Under the pieces are notes generated by a model. The model had not been told where the DNA came from, ran no database searches, and worked only from the letters and a program-made list of their open reading frames with translations. From Arthrinium phaeospermum (Eukaryota; Ascomycota; Sordariomycetes; Amphisphaeriales; Apiosporaceae): a DNA stretch of 64,000 nucleotides. Below are positions 44,621 to 54,392 of this stretch, in pieces; positions within the stretch are counted from its first letter, which is position 1; each line of letters starts with the position of its first letter. The translations under genes and the position numbers were made by a program. The stretch covers positions 806,001 to 870,000 of the forward strand of contig QYRS01000012.1 of the NCBI GenBank assembly GCA_006503535.1, read 5' to 3'.

Positions 44621-44944
44621 TTAGACGCTCTTTCGCGTCGTCCGGCTGTTCTTGCCGTCGGTGCCGCGCATCTTCTTGGTGCCGGCGGCCTTCTTGCCGG
44701 GCTTGCGCGTGACGGTGCCGACGACCTTGTCCTTGACGCCCTCGACCTTGTCGCCGAGCGTGGACTTGCGCTTGTGGTGGGTATTGGGGGCGCGCGACCC
44801 GGCGGTGGACTTGGTGACACCGCCGCCGCTGCGCTTCGTGGTCGTGGTGGTCTTGTTGTTCTGGCGCTTGCGCTCCGGCGTCGTCGAGACGGTCGAGTGG
44901 ACGCGGGGCTTGGAGTTGCCTGTCGTGGAGCGGGTGGAGGCCAT
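44621..44944 (-). CDS. Small basic, probably nuclear, protein
   Basis: 107 residues from the ATG at 44,944, very rich in Lys, Arg, Thr and Ser (start MASTRSTTGNSKPRVHST). The C-terminal half holds GDKVEGVKDKVVGTVTRKPG followed by KKAAGTKKMRGTDGKNSRTT. That pattern (helix, then KPGKKAAGTxxMRGTDG) recurs in small fungal proteins of unknown function, as far as I recall. The charge suggests nucleic-acid or chromatin binding. The frame is open upstream to 45,052, but that part is unlike the rest. An upstream 24-base inverted repeat (45,521-45,621) is about 600 bases away. Confidence 0.7.
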   Translation of the reverse strand: MASTRSTTGNSKPRVHSTVSTTPERKRQNNKTTTTTKRSGGGVTKSTAGSRAPNTHHKRKSTLGDKVEGVKDKVVGTVTRKPGKKAAGTKKMRGTDGKNSRTTRKSV

Positions 44945-45765
44945 TTTTTTACTGGTAGAGGGCGCGGCGCTGAAGCTTAATTGATGGGAGCTGTAGTGGG
45001 GTGGTTTGGGGGCGCTGGGAAAAAGTAAATACAATGGGATTTCTGCTGTCACGTTTGGCTACTGATTCAGTTTTCAAGATTGAAAGATGTAGATGGAAAG
45101 AAACGGAAGCGGCAATAATCAAAAGGAGGAACCGATTTTAGGAAATAACAGAGAAATTAGTTTCGGTATACTGATTGCGAAAAAACCTGATATTGTTTGT
45201 GTCTTCTCGCGACGGGGGAGCGCATGAAACTGGGCCGGCGCGTTGCTTGCGTGTATCGAGATCTGGGTTGGGCGGGCTTTATGACGTAGCTACAGCGCTG
45301 CCCCCCGGGGGTGTTGTGCTGTAATCTTGGGCAGGTCGATGCGCTATTGGCCACCAGGGGGCACTTATCCGCTGGCGGGTGGGTGTGCTGGAGCACACAC
45401 CAGCAACCAACATCACAACACGTCTGTCCGTCTTGCTACTACTACCTGCACTTCACGTTTGCTTCCTTCTTTACACGTCGCGCAGGCAGTGCCGGCCTGG
45501 GAAAGCAGAAAAGTCATTAAAATGCTATTGTGATGCCATGGAATAACGAGACCTGCGATCAACTAACTTCTATTCTGACACGCCGAGACAGGCCGTAATT
45601 CCATGGCATCACAATAGCATTCGTATAATCGAAGCTTTCTCGTTGGCGGCACTGCTGAAGCAACTCGCGGTAATGTAAATATGTCAATTTGCCTGTTGGT
45701 GTTTTCCCCAAGCCCTCTAAACAACTACCGATTTGTGAATGCACATATGTAAAGCAGCCCCGGCT
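44945..45765. other. Intergenic with hairpin
   Basis: About 820 bases with the promoter of the basic-protein gene and a perfect 24-base inverted repeat. Short frames (45,311-45,533 plus, 45,559-45,744 minus) are not convincing. Confidence 0.45.
45521..45621. repeat. 24-bp perfect inverted repeat, 53-bp loop
   Basis: The arm at 45,521-45,544 (AATGCTATTGTGATGCCATG plus GAAT) is the exact reverse complement of 45,598-45,621. The arms enclose 53 bases and stop sharply on both sides. The element is not bordered by an obvious target duplication. Confidence 0.92.
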
Positions 45766-46941
45766 CTACATATCATCAGGAAACGAGGGCAATCCCTTTT
45801 TGGGATAATTGAACCAACGCCGCTGGTATTCGAATGCGCTGAGTGGTGCATTTCCACGGTTTTTCTGAGGCGGCGCCAACTGTCTTGTCGGCCACAACAT
45901 GAACAGTCGGCATGTGAGGCGAGGCTTGATCCCTTTCTTGGCCCACTCGCTGGCAGGGCCGAATTCTTCTTCGAGGGCCGCCTTCCTGATCCTGTCCAAG
46001 GGCGGCTGGTCCTCCCCTTGCACCTGGTATGCCTTCCCCTTGGCGAGAAAACAGACGTCGAGGGCCTTGTGGTCGGTGAAGAACATGTTAATCTGGTTGT
46101 TATTCACCAGGTAGAAGGTGCACCAGCCCTCTTCGTTGAGCCACCGCCCGGAGAGCTCGTTGCCAGACAGCAACGCGCCTCGATTGCGACAGAACGCGTG
46201 CAGGATCTTGCCCCCAAAGAACTCGAGCCATGTTCCCCAGCGCGGTGCCTGGCCCGGGAGGGTGGGCAGTGGCCGGGACACCTTTGCGTTGAGATTCCTA
46301 CCGTGCAAGTCGGGCTCGTATTCGAACGCCACGTGCCTCGTGGCGTCTACTGTCGGCGGCGAGAGGAATTCGATGATGTCGGCGAAGCTGGTATCGTAGC
46401 TCCATTTCATATTCATGTCCGGCCGGATGCAGACCAGATCATGGCCTTGGTTGATGAGCAGTTTGACCTTGTGCTTCCCGAGCTGAATGCTGAGGGGCAC
46501 ACGCCCGTAAATCGGCGCCAAGTTGCTTTTAATGTACCGATTCCAGATCTTCAAGGCTTCTTGGTTGACTTGCCAGAATTTGGTACCCCCGCGAAAAACG
46601 TTCGGATGTCCTTCTGTCCAAGAAGGCACCTTCCTTCGTTGATTTTCGTAGCCAGGCGCCGCTAGCGTCGCGCTCCGTGTCGACTTGCACTCTTTGATGG
46701 CTCTTTGCTTCAGCACGAACTGTTTTCGCTGGTCGGCGTCTTTCAACTCGGGCATAGGGATCGCGCGAAAGAAGATGACATGGCTCGTGGGGTGATCGAA
46801 GACTCGGTTGATGTCTGTGTCCTCAAACGACCTTGATGCCTCGATACTGGACTTGATCACCCTGATATATTCCTGGATGGCGTATTCCCAAATCTGGTAG
46901 CGAACCTTTTTGGGAAGGTTGCTGAAGTTGGTGAATGCCAT
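45766..46941 (-). CDS. 2EXR-domain protein
   Basis: From the ATG at 46,941 the product begins MAFTNFSNLPKKVRYQIWEY, the 2EXR motif (F-x-x-F-x-x-LP-x-x-[VL]R-x-x-IW) that opens a large, expanded fungal family of unknown function. Further matches to this family's layout are HVIFFRAIPMPEL, FWQVNQEALKIWNRY and AFEYEPDL. The frame also offers a start 13 residues upstream (46,980). The protein is 391 residues, without introns, signal peptide or membrane segment. Such proteins are commonly found in variable genome regions, and here the gene borders the secreted-protein locus. The frame is clean. Confidence 0.78.
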   Translation of the reverse strand: MAFTNFSNLPKKVRYQIWEYAIQEYIRVIKSSIEASRSFEDTDINRVFDHPTSHVIFFRAIPMPELKDADQRKQFVLKQRAIKECKSTRSATLAAPGYENQRRKVPSWTEGHPNVFRGGTKFWQVNQEALKIWNRYIKSNLAPIYGRVPLSIQLGKHKVKLLINQGHDLVCIRPDMNMKWSYDTSFADIIEFLSPPTVDATRHVAFEYEPDLHGRNLNAKVSRPLPTLPGQAPRWGTWLEFFGGKILHAFCRNRGALLSGNELSGRWLNEEGWCTFYLVNNNQINMFFTDHKALDVCFLAKGKAYQVQGEDQPPLDRIRKAALEEEFGPASEWAKKGIKPRLTCRLFMLWPTRQLAPPQKNRGNAPLSAFEYQRRWFNYPKKGLPSFPDDM

Positions 46942-47515
46942 CGCGATTGGTGCCTGATGGTGTTGACCTAATGTGCTCAAGGAAATCTCGATGTCGGCCG
47001 TACGATAAGTCGTGTTGGGTATGTCAAAGTAATACTCGAAGAAGTGACGGTGCGATGGGTTTAATGTTCACTACCATGGAAAGAGCATCGCAGAGTCCAA
47101 ATGCACTTGCCCAGTGCTCATGTTGTGATGTTTCCGTGTGGGTAGATGATAAAACTGACGAGTACCTGGCTGCCGATGAAGCTTCTTGTCGACTTTGTGG
47201 GTACCACATTTACACACTGGACTGGCAACATCCCTCTTTCACTGCAACGCATCACGATGATTCACACCGGAAATACATAAATTTTGCGATTTAAAAGATT
47301 CTGCTATGTTTACACGTCTATTTGGTAAGTAGATCCAGGTCTCCCGATTATCCCCCAGATCCAATCTAATCCATTGAAAGGGAAAGAAAAGAATACACAG
47401 ACGGTACCATAACGTACCGAGACGCAGATGGAAGACAAGTCCGTCAGACTATTCCATGAAACTGAGTACGCCAGCCAGACAGGAAAGAATGGAGCGAGTG
47501 TGGTGTAAGGCATTG
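46942..47515. other. Intergenic, nothing recognised
   Basis: About 570 bases between two minus-strand genes; only short frames are seen. Confidence 0.4.
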
Positions 47516-48514
47516 TTACTTGTTCCGTATTGCCGTAATCTTGCCCGTCATCAATTTTACCAGCGCCGAATGCCCGCCAGCATCTCTGTTGCCCACCTTC
47601 TCGGCAGAACGGACATAGCTGTTCATGACGCCTTTCACTTTGTGCTTCCATGCCGGGTTAGGCTTCTCCAGTGGACTGGTGGCTTCGATGGTAACCTGCC
47701 AGTCCGGCTCCATGACATCTTGGTCGTTTCACCGCAAATGCATATCTTGCCCATCTATCTGTCGTTTGACCTTCTTCACGAGGATTTGAATCCTTCCGCC
47801 CAGGGCGCGATTGATCTTACTCTTAAACTTGGCTTTCTGCTGCGCCCCATACTCCATTACCATGCCGGCAACGGCCACCTTCAAGGCCTGTCTGGCCTTG
47901 GTGGCCATGTCATCCACCCTGTCTTTCAGACTCTGGTCTCCCCTCGTGGATGCCTCGCCCATGAATGACAGCACCAAATCCACAGTGACCGTGTAAAGTC
48001 CTTTCATGCCAAATTTCTTGTGGCTTTCTCTGTATGCCTTGGCTGAATCAGACTCCATATTCTCGCCCAGATATGCCTCGAGGTTGATGTCAGTGAGCCC
48101 CTTGACCCATGTCAGACCCCTTTCCCACAACTGATCCTCCTTCCCTTTCACTTCGTACTTGGATCTGTCCTCGTCGGGCCAACTTCCATCCCAGTATCCC
48201 AGCCTCACCACCTCGCTTAAGGCTGGTTTCATGGGATCTTCGATGCAGATCCTACCGATTACCAGATTGTAGTTGCTTTCGATGGAAGTGCGCTCAATGT
48301 GCTTGACAAAATCGCGAAAGTCGCAGGGTGCCGTACTTTCGCTGAGGCATCCAACAGCCAACTTTTGGGCCGCCCCGTTGAGCTCGTAGTCCATGCGATA
48401 CATCCAGTAACTGAAGACCAGCTCGAACCCTCGAACCGTTGTTCCTGAAAGGGCGACTTTCGCAGCCCAGAGCAACATGAGAAGAAGCGTCAGTAGTTGC
48501 ATACTGCAACGCAC
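47516..48514 (-). CDS. Secreted protein of unknown family with internal in-frame TGA
   Basis: The product starts MRCSMQLLTLLLMLLWAAKV, a signal peptide. About 235 residues follow without a known domain, containing FSYWMYRMDYELNGAAQKLA, a Cys pair (VGCLSESTAPCDF), LVIGRICIEDPMKP and VRLGYWDGSWPDEDRSKY. A TGA at 47,729-47,731 closes it after GQDMHLR. The same frame continues open to 47,516 with coding-like sequence (DVMEPDWQVTIEATSPLEKP, then WKHKVKGVMNSYVRSAEKVG). Either the TGA is a nonsense change (CGA to TGA is a RIP-type transition), or a 57-base in-frame intron (GTGAAA...ACCAG) removes it, or the downstream part is untranslated. The gene opens the locus of secreted-protein genes and duplicated fragments. 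Confidence 0.6.
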
Positions 48515-49059
48515 TAACTAGATTTATTGCAGAAGACATCAGATTAGCCCTGGCCCGTTCCAAAATACCGACATGATGTTGATGATGATAGATGCAACGT
48601 ACGACTCATTACAGAAGGTTAAACGACTTGAGAGAGAGTCGAGATCTGATGTGATCGAAGATTTGATTCGAGCGCAATGAAGACCTACCAGTGCAAGCAA
48701 ACCTGGTGAAATGATGCAAGAGTTGCGTACTAGTGTATATCACTATTGAAAAATATGTATAGGTTGGGACTTCTCGACTGAGGTATATTCCTTGCTCGAA
48801 GATGGTGCCTTTTGATTGGAGTGGCTTCACGAGACCAAATGGTGTCGACCGGGGACACCCGTGAGCATGAAGTTCTCACGATGTCTTGCGCATGTCTGCT
48901 CAACGGCCTGAGTAGACATATCGTAGGCACCTAGTCATGAAAGGAAGTAAGCACCATGTACGACTCCACGTCACGCCGTGGCCGCTCGCCTACAGAGCCG
49001 AGCACTTTGAACGATGCTGCCGATGCGGTGGCTGACAGTGGTGCATCCAAACATAGTCT
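48515..49059. other. Intergenic, nothing recognised
   Basis: About 545 bases. The last 100 bases may be a degraded 5' part of the chitinase-like fragment that follows, but the frame is closed by stops. Confidence 0.4.
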
Positions 49060-49473
49060 GTTTCTTGCAAGTAATTCTCCGCACTGGAGATCCTTAACGA
49101 CATCCACAATAATTCCATGATGCAGTTTGAGAGTGTTGACACGAACGACTACGGCATATACTGGTCTTACTGCCGCCAATCGACCATGGACGCCATGCCG
49201 CCAAAGCTTATGGGCTTCCACGACATGATCAATAGAACTGCCAACAAGTTCATAGGATGTAACTTCATCACCTACAACAAGGAAACATGTGATGGAGTTT
49301 GCCCAGTCCCATACCAATACCTTCACCTGAGCTGGAAAGACGAGGACGATAGATTCGACTGCAATGTTACGTACACTATTAGTGACCCGCCTGGGTTTTG
49401 GTCTGCCCTGCTCAGCGAAATAGGGATCCCGAAAGACTGGGTGAATCGCTGCCTATCCACACAGTTCCTCTAA
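49060..49473 (+). pseudogene. Chitinase-like C-terminal fragment, copy 1 (truncated)
   Basis: From about 49,087 the frame reads ALEILNDIHNNSMMQFESVD, YGIYWSYCRQSTMDAMPPKL and GVCPVPYQYLHLSW. It ends at SEIGIPKDWVNRCLSTQFL. This parallels the longer copy at 50,930-51,981 (EILANAHNESMLQFENYT, GPCPVPEKYLWASS) but stops where the longer one continues. A TAA lies just upstream in the same frame and no signal peptide or exon can be attached, so both ends are lost. The arrangement resembles the region after the catalytic domain of subgroup-C (killer-toxin-like) GH18 chitinases; that assignment is from memory and tentative. No catalytic domain is present here. Confidence 0.6.
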
Positions 49474-49837
49474 AAAGATTGATGTCATTTTATGATAAAA
49501 TGTTATATAGAACCAGTATCAGCTCTTGAAACATACATATAACATTCGCTAGCTATTGCCAGTCGTTCCTTCCATTCATTCCATATCAATGTGATTTACT
49601 GTTACACACGGGAGGTCACCCACAAAGACTACAGATACGGTGACAAATTCAATGCCCGGAGAGCCCTCATATTCACTACCTGCCCGTACCCTATATAAAT
49701 CCCAACCTACTGTATGTTTGCAGTTAAACAGCTCTTTTGCCATACAACTCCAACTCAGCACTTGCAAGCCAAATAAACAAAAGACACAGCCACCCGACAT
49801 CATCAATACCCACCAACATCAGCATCCAGCCGACAGA
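49474..49837 (+). promoter_or_regulatory. CVNH gene 1 promoter (TATA at 49692)
   Basis: TATATAA lies at 49,692-49,698, 140 bases before the ATG. The stretch from about 49,585 to 49,710 is clearly similar to that before the second CVNH gene (about 52,265-52,400). Both contain CCAT..CAATGTGA, TTACACAC, GGTCACCCA, AATTCAAT.CCCGG and TATTCACT in the same order. The promoter was therefore duplicated with the gene. Confidence 0.75.
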
Positions 49838-50491
49838 ATGTTCCGATTCCTTACCAATACCATGGTACTTTGCGCCGCCCTGGCCACACTTGCACGTGGC
49901 GATGGCAGCTGGTCCAAAACCTGCTCGTCTGCCTCCATGACGCTGGGAGAGCTTCAGGCCAACTGCAACACGCCTCCTATGGGACCACCTTGGATCTGCA
50001 GCGAGCTGCATTTGAACCATTGCTATGCGTTCAACACCAAAGACGGGATCCATGCCAAAGACGAGTATGCTCTTTTACCCCTCTCATTTCCTTCTCCTGG
50101 CAGCGACCGGAAAAAAGCCCCTTCCTGATCCATGACCAGAAACTGCAAGTGGCTGACTGATTGACCGGCTCCATAGTGGCAATTTTGGCGATAAGTGTGA
50201 GGGCTGCGAAATCGATGATGACGGGCACACGATGCGGTGCCAGTGCAGCGACAGCGGCAAGACAGAGTCATATTATGTCGATACTGGTGAGTATCTTTGG
50301 CTGACGCTGCCTGCTTCCCATGCATTATGCATTAGCAGGGAAAGGACTAGAGAGAGTCGCTTATGGACGCTGACACCGGAACAGACGACCTCATCCGCAA
50401 CGATGAGGGCTACCTGCGCTGCTACAGCCATAAGGGCACCAAGTGCCAGCCCGACAAGCTCGCTGCCCGCAGCTTGGCTTTCATTGCTTGA
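49838..50491 (+). CDS. Secreted CVNH (cyanovirin-N homology) lectin-like protein 1
   Basis: Exons 49,838-50,064, 50,177-50,286 and 50,385-50,491, with canonical donors (GTATGC, GTGAGT) and CAG/TAG acceptors, encode 147 residues. The signal peptide is MFRFLTNTMVLCAALATLARG. The domain begins DGSWSKTCSSASMTLGELQA and shows the CVNH pattern of Cys-bearing strands: CNTPPMGPPWICSELHLNHC, KCEGCEIDDDGHTMRCQC, then DDLIRNDEGYLRC. CVNH domains bind high-mannose glycans in cyanobacteria and fungi; secreted fungal forms may act on wall glycans or in competition, but the ligand here is unknown. More cysteines occur than in the basic fold, suggesting extra disulfides. Intron positions match those of the paralog at 52,507 exactly in phase. 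The frame is clean after splicing. Confidence 0.85.
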
Positions 50492-50929
50492 AGCCCACGA
50501 CCAACTCGATTCCTTGCTACTCGTACAATCTTAGCGAGAAGGAAAGGCAAAGAAAGGAAGTTGGCCAGCCCCAATTGCCCAAGCCACGGCTTTCTCGTGT
50601 GCCTATAGAGGCAGGGAGGGGTTATAATCACCGATACAGCAATCATTTTGTAGCGATGGTACAGTGGGATGATTGACGGAGTAATTGGGGCGTCGAAGGG
50701 AGCTACCCTTCGAGCTGCTGGTAATAAACTGGCAACCAATCAAGCACAGGTGATCTGTTCAAAACCCCCCTATAGCATCGTTTTTCTTTCTTTCTTTCTT
50801 TTTCTTATTTATAATTCCTTTCCGCCACATGCCCTGAACGGCCTTCTTAGCGAAAATGGATTGGTGTACAGGGCATTCTCCTTAGGAAATAGACAGGCCT
50901 CGTATCCAGTATGTTGCTTTCAGGGACCC
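50492..50929. other. Intergenic, with a hydrophobic frame
   Basis: About 440 bases. A frame near 50,741-50,935 encodes a hydrophobic stretch (SIVFLSFFLFLIYNSFPP) that could be mistaken for a signal peptide of the next gene; it sits over a TTTCTTTC run and is probably chance. Confidence 0.4.
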
Positions 50930-51981
50930 GGATAACCAGAATTTTACCAGTGACCTACAGGTTCAGGGATATTCCGGGTACTCCGAGTTCTCCATAGACC
51001 TTCAAGCGGGCAGCGGTATAGGCGACTACGGATTTCTTTTTGATAATGAGTTCTCGGATCTCTGCGACTACACCCAGGACTACCCTGACTGGGACTCTCT
51101 CGTCGCCGCCGCGAACAACTTGTCTGCTTCGTGCGTCACATTTCACGCCATGGAAATCCTAGCCAACGCCCACAACGAGTCGATGTTACAGTTCGAGAAT
51201 TATACCGCAAACGACTACGCTCTGTACTTCTGGTACTACAACAAATCGATGATGGAAGTCCTGCCATCCGAGATCTTGTGGTTCCTCAACCAATATAACG
51301 GAACCATCAACAGCTTTGCCAACTGCGATTTCTACAACACCGACAACCAAAAGTATAATGGACCCTGCCCAGTCCCAGAGAAGTACTTGTGGGCATCTTC
51401 GCCAACAGATTGGGAAATTGACTGGTCCCTTAATTTCACCTATACTGACGTAGACGGGTTTTGGTCTGCCTTCTACAATGCGACAGGCTTTGTGAAAGCC
51501 TGGGTGAACTTGACCGATGTCTACCAGCAATACCGGCCTGCACCCGTCCGCGGACTTACAGAATGCCAATATTACAGGCATTGGTATCGCAACGCACCGT
51601 GGCCTTTCCCCAACTTCACATTGCCTAACCCCAAAGACGCCTTCGTGAACCCTGCGGACAGCACCACTGACAACATGGGCGGCGTCGAGGAGACGTGCTT
51701 CGCCGCGCTAATGGATCTTGTATTCAACCAGATGGATGCCGATTTCGATGACGTCCTCGCCGTGTGCGGCTTGGCCATCATGCAGATGCAGCAGGCCGCC
51801 TCCAACATTTGCCATCGTCGCGTTGATGGGCGCACGGGGCTTCAATATGGGCAAGGACTTCAGGGACATGGCCCAGAAGCGCCACAGCGAGATCCCGGAC
51901 ACTTCGATCCTGGGCAAGAACTTCAAAGAGCAGGACGATGATATGAAGGAGTCAATGGATTTGACTTGCGATTGGAGTTGA
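50930..51981 (+). pseudogene. Chitinase-like C-terminal fragment, copy 2 (5' truncated)
   Basis: From a possible acceptor at 50,924 (GCTTTCAG) the frame reads DPDNQNFTSDLQVQGYSGYS and FLFDNEFSDLCDYTQDYPDW. It then carries the region shared with copy 1 and continues through TECQYYRHWYRNAPWPFP, FTLPNPKDAFVNPADSTT and LVFNQMDADFDDVLAVCGLA. One base is out near 51,800, after which another frame gives ALMGARGFNMGKDFRDMAQK to the stop at 51,981. Many N-x-S/T sites suggest secretion. Its layout resembles the part after the catalytic domain of subgroup-C GH18 chitinases. No start, signal peptide or catalytic motif can be joined to it, so I call it a 5'-truncated remnant, though a small missing first exon is possible. 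Confidence 0.55.
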
Positions 51982-52506
51982 AGGGGCTACGTCTCAAGGT
52001 TACCAGGTCCTGTAACGTGAACTGCTTGTCTAGTGGCCAAATACCCGGTTGCGTACTTATGGTCAGTAAGTACCCGAAATCAACATACACGTGGCTGGTT
52101 TACTCGGTGGTCGATAGCATGGTCCTCATCTCCGCCATGTCCCCCCCCCCCAAACACCCAAAGAATTTGACGCAGAAGAAGTCGCAACCAGATTACTACC
52201 AGTAGTGAATAGAGGAAAGAGGAGGGGTAATCAGCAGGACCTGTTGTGACGCATCCTTCTTCAGTGCAATCCATGCCAATGTGAATCGTTGTCACTCTTA
52301 CACACTTGCGGTCACCCATAACAAATACGGATAGGGTAATCAATTCAATACCCGGGGAGCTTTGTATTCACTGCTTCTTCGTACGTTATATAGACGTCAA
52401 GCAGATTGATGCTCGCAAAATCAAGGCCATTTCACCATAAAACATCAACTCATCGATTGTGAACCAAGCATACAGAACCAACGCCCAGCCACACCAAGCC
52501 AACACA
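51982..52506 (+). promoter_or_regulatory. CVNH gene 2 promoter (TATA at 52387)
   Basis: TATATAG at 52,387-52,393 is 114 bases before the ATG. The region 52,265-52,400 is homologous to the promoter of CVNH gene 1. A C10 tract lies near 52,142. No other gene is seen. Confidence 0.7.
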
Positions 52507-53169
52507 ATGCTCCGATCTCTTACATCGCTTCTTCTTCTCTGCCTCGCCCTGGCCACACTTGCACGTGGCGATGGCTGGTCTAAATCCTGCTCGAGACCCT
52601 TTACATTCTCCAAGTTCCTTGTCGCCCGCTGCAACCCGGTTGCTGCGGGATCCCCTCCGATGTGCAGCTTACTGACCCTGGACTCTTGCTTTGCTTTCGA
52701 CAACCAGGGCGGGATCTATCCAAAAGAAAAGTATGCTCCTTTGCCCCTTTCAGCTCTCAATTATGCCCCGAATATGCGAGTGGCGGACTGACTGGCTCTA
52801 CAGTGGCGGTATCAGCAAAAGGTGCGAGGACTGCCGGATTTTAAGCGACGGCCACACGATGGGGTGCCTGTGCTGGATCTTCTCCGTGTCCACCGGCCCC
52901 AAGAGATGGTGGCACACTGTCAATACTGGTGAGTAATCTCGTTTGGCGCTGCCTGCTTCCCGCGCATTACGTGTGAGGAGGGGAAACGAAAGGAAAGACA
53001 TCAACTTGTGGACGCTCACACTTGAATAGACAACACCATCAGTAACAATGACGGCAAGCTGCGCTGCTTCAACCACGAAGGCTCCCATTGCGACGATTCC
53101 GACACGCTCGCTACCCTGAACGGCTCCGGCGAAGCAGAGGCTGTCCACAGCTTGGCTTTCACTGCCTGA
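52507..53169 (+). CDS. Secreted CVNH lectin-like protein 2
   Basis: Exons 52,507-52,730, 52,804-52,928 and 53,030-53,169 encode 162 residues. The start MLRSLTSLLLLCLALATLAR is a signal peptide, followed by GDGWSKSCSRPFTFSKFLVA. The CVNH layout repeats that of gene 1: CNPVAAGSPPMCSLLTLDSC, then KRCEDCRILSDGHTMGCLC, then DNTISNNDGKLRC, ending AEAVHSLAFTA. Intron positions and phases equal those of gene 1, and the signal peptides share LALATLARGDG, so these are tandem paralogs that have diverged substantially in the core. Gene 2 has a Trp-rich insert (GPKRWWHTVNT) and a longer C-terminus. Ligand and role are unknown; glycan binding is inferred from the family. Confidence 0.85.
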
Positions 53170-53334
53170 AGACACCAACGTGGTCTCTTGCTACTTGCAT
53201 ATCCTTCGGAGGGGGAAAAAGGAAATGGTAAAATTGGCCAGCCCGATTGCCCAAGCTGCCCTGGTTTGTACGCTACATTAGGGCATTCTCCATAGGAAAC
53301 AGACAAGCAGGCATTAATTACGCGAACCACATGA

Positions 53335-54392
53335 TCATGATAATGGCCTCAAAGAGTAGACCCTGACTGGCCACTCGGTGCTCCCGTGCTTGACCCAACG
53401 GTTGACGTAGTCCCGGTCCTCCATCCTCCGGAGCAGGGCTTCATACTCCTCCCCCTTCTGGATACCCTCCTCCAACGTTTTCGGGATGTCTTCGCACTCC
53501 TCTAGGCTTTGGTAGTAACTTCATTGATCGGTCCGTTAGAAATACAACAATGAACAAAGCGTGAAAAAAATAAAATAAAATAGAAAAATGCTGCAAATTG
53601 AAAAGGAACTCACGTCGCATCAAAGTGCTTAAACACCTTGCACCTCTCCCCCGGCGTCGTCGCCATATTGACCCGCGCGTACCAGTCCTCGGGCAAGCGC
53701 GGCAAGGCCGGCCTGAGAAAGGCCCCGCCCTCGGCCGGGCGGCTCTCCCGGTCCCGGACGTCCTCGGACCCCGTGAGGACCCAGACCTCGCCCCGTCGCC
53801 CCTTGGCCCTGCCGAACAGGTTGGCCTCGGGCGCCGTGTAGGCCGTGTGCACGCCGGGCGGGAAGTGGAAGCCGTACGGCACCCCGCGCCGCACGTTGTC
53901 GCGGTGGCGGCAGTAGAAGCCCCAGCCGGGCCACCAGCGCGCCCCGTGCCGCAGCAGCACGAGGCTCAGCCGGTCCTCGGCCGCGGCGTCGGCTTCGTCG
54001 CCCTCGCCGTCCGGGAAGGGCCGGTCGGCCTCCTCCAGGTTCGAGAGGCGCATCTGCTTCAGCTGCACCGCCGTGAAGAGGCCGTAGACGACGCCGCCCG
54101 CCGAGGGGTAGGCCCAGGCGTCGCAGCCCACGGGGGTGAACCGGGTGCGGGGCCGGGCGTCTGGGGTCCCCGGCAGCAGCTGCTCGAGGCGCTCGGATCC
54201 CGGCGGGGGAAAGATGGACGAGGCAACGTCGTCGTAGTCGTCGTCGTCGTCGTCGTCGTACTCGACGACCTCGCGAGGCTGTCGTATGCTGGCGGCTTTT
54301 TGCGAGCCCGAGCCCGAGGCCCGGAAGAGCTTCTTGCGAAGGTACCTGGTAGTCATGGCGGGACGGGATCGGGAGGTTTTGGAAGTACCCAT
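53335..54392 (-). CDS. Uncharacterised protein with acidic tract
   Basis: Exons 53,614-54,392 and 53,335-53,518, joined by a 95-base intron (GTGAGT...ATGAAG), encode 320 residues; 963 bases are an exact multiple of three. The first exon starts MGTSKTSRSRPAMTTRYLRK (an alternative ATG is 12 residues on). It has an aspartate run (EVVEYDDDDDDDYDDVASSI), then RTRFTPVGCDAWAYPSAGGV and LKQMRLSNLEEADRPFP, and EANLFGRAKGRRGEVWVLTG. The second exon gives YYQSLEECEDIPKTLEEGIQ and ends EWPVRVYSLRPLS. The GC content is very high and the antisense strand is also open, so strand choice rests on the clean splice and the better composition. No signal peptide or known domain is recognised. It is convergent with CVNH gene 2, 165 bases away. 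Confidence 0.7.

Noticed and set aside
45739..46665. 308-codon plus-strand frame
   Set aside because: Antisense of the 2EXR-domain gene, which has a clear family motif.
50741..50935. Hydrophobic frame as first exon of chitinase-like copy 2
   Set aside because: It covers a TTTCTTTC simple repeat, has no donor joining it in frame, and copy 1 has nothing similar.
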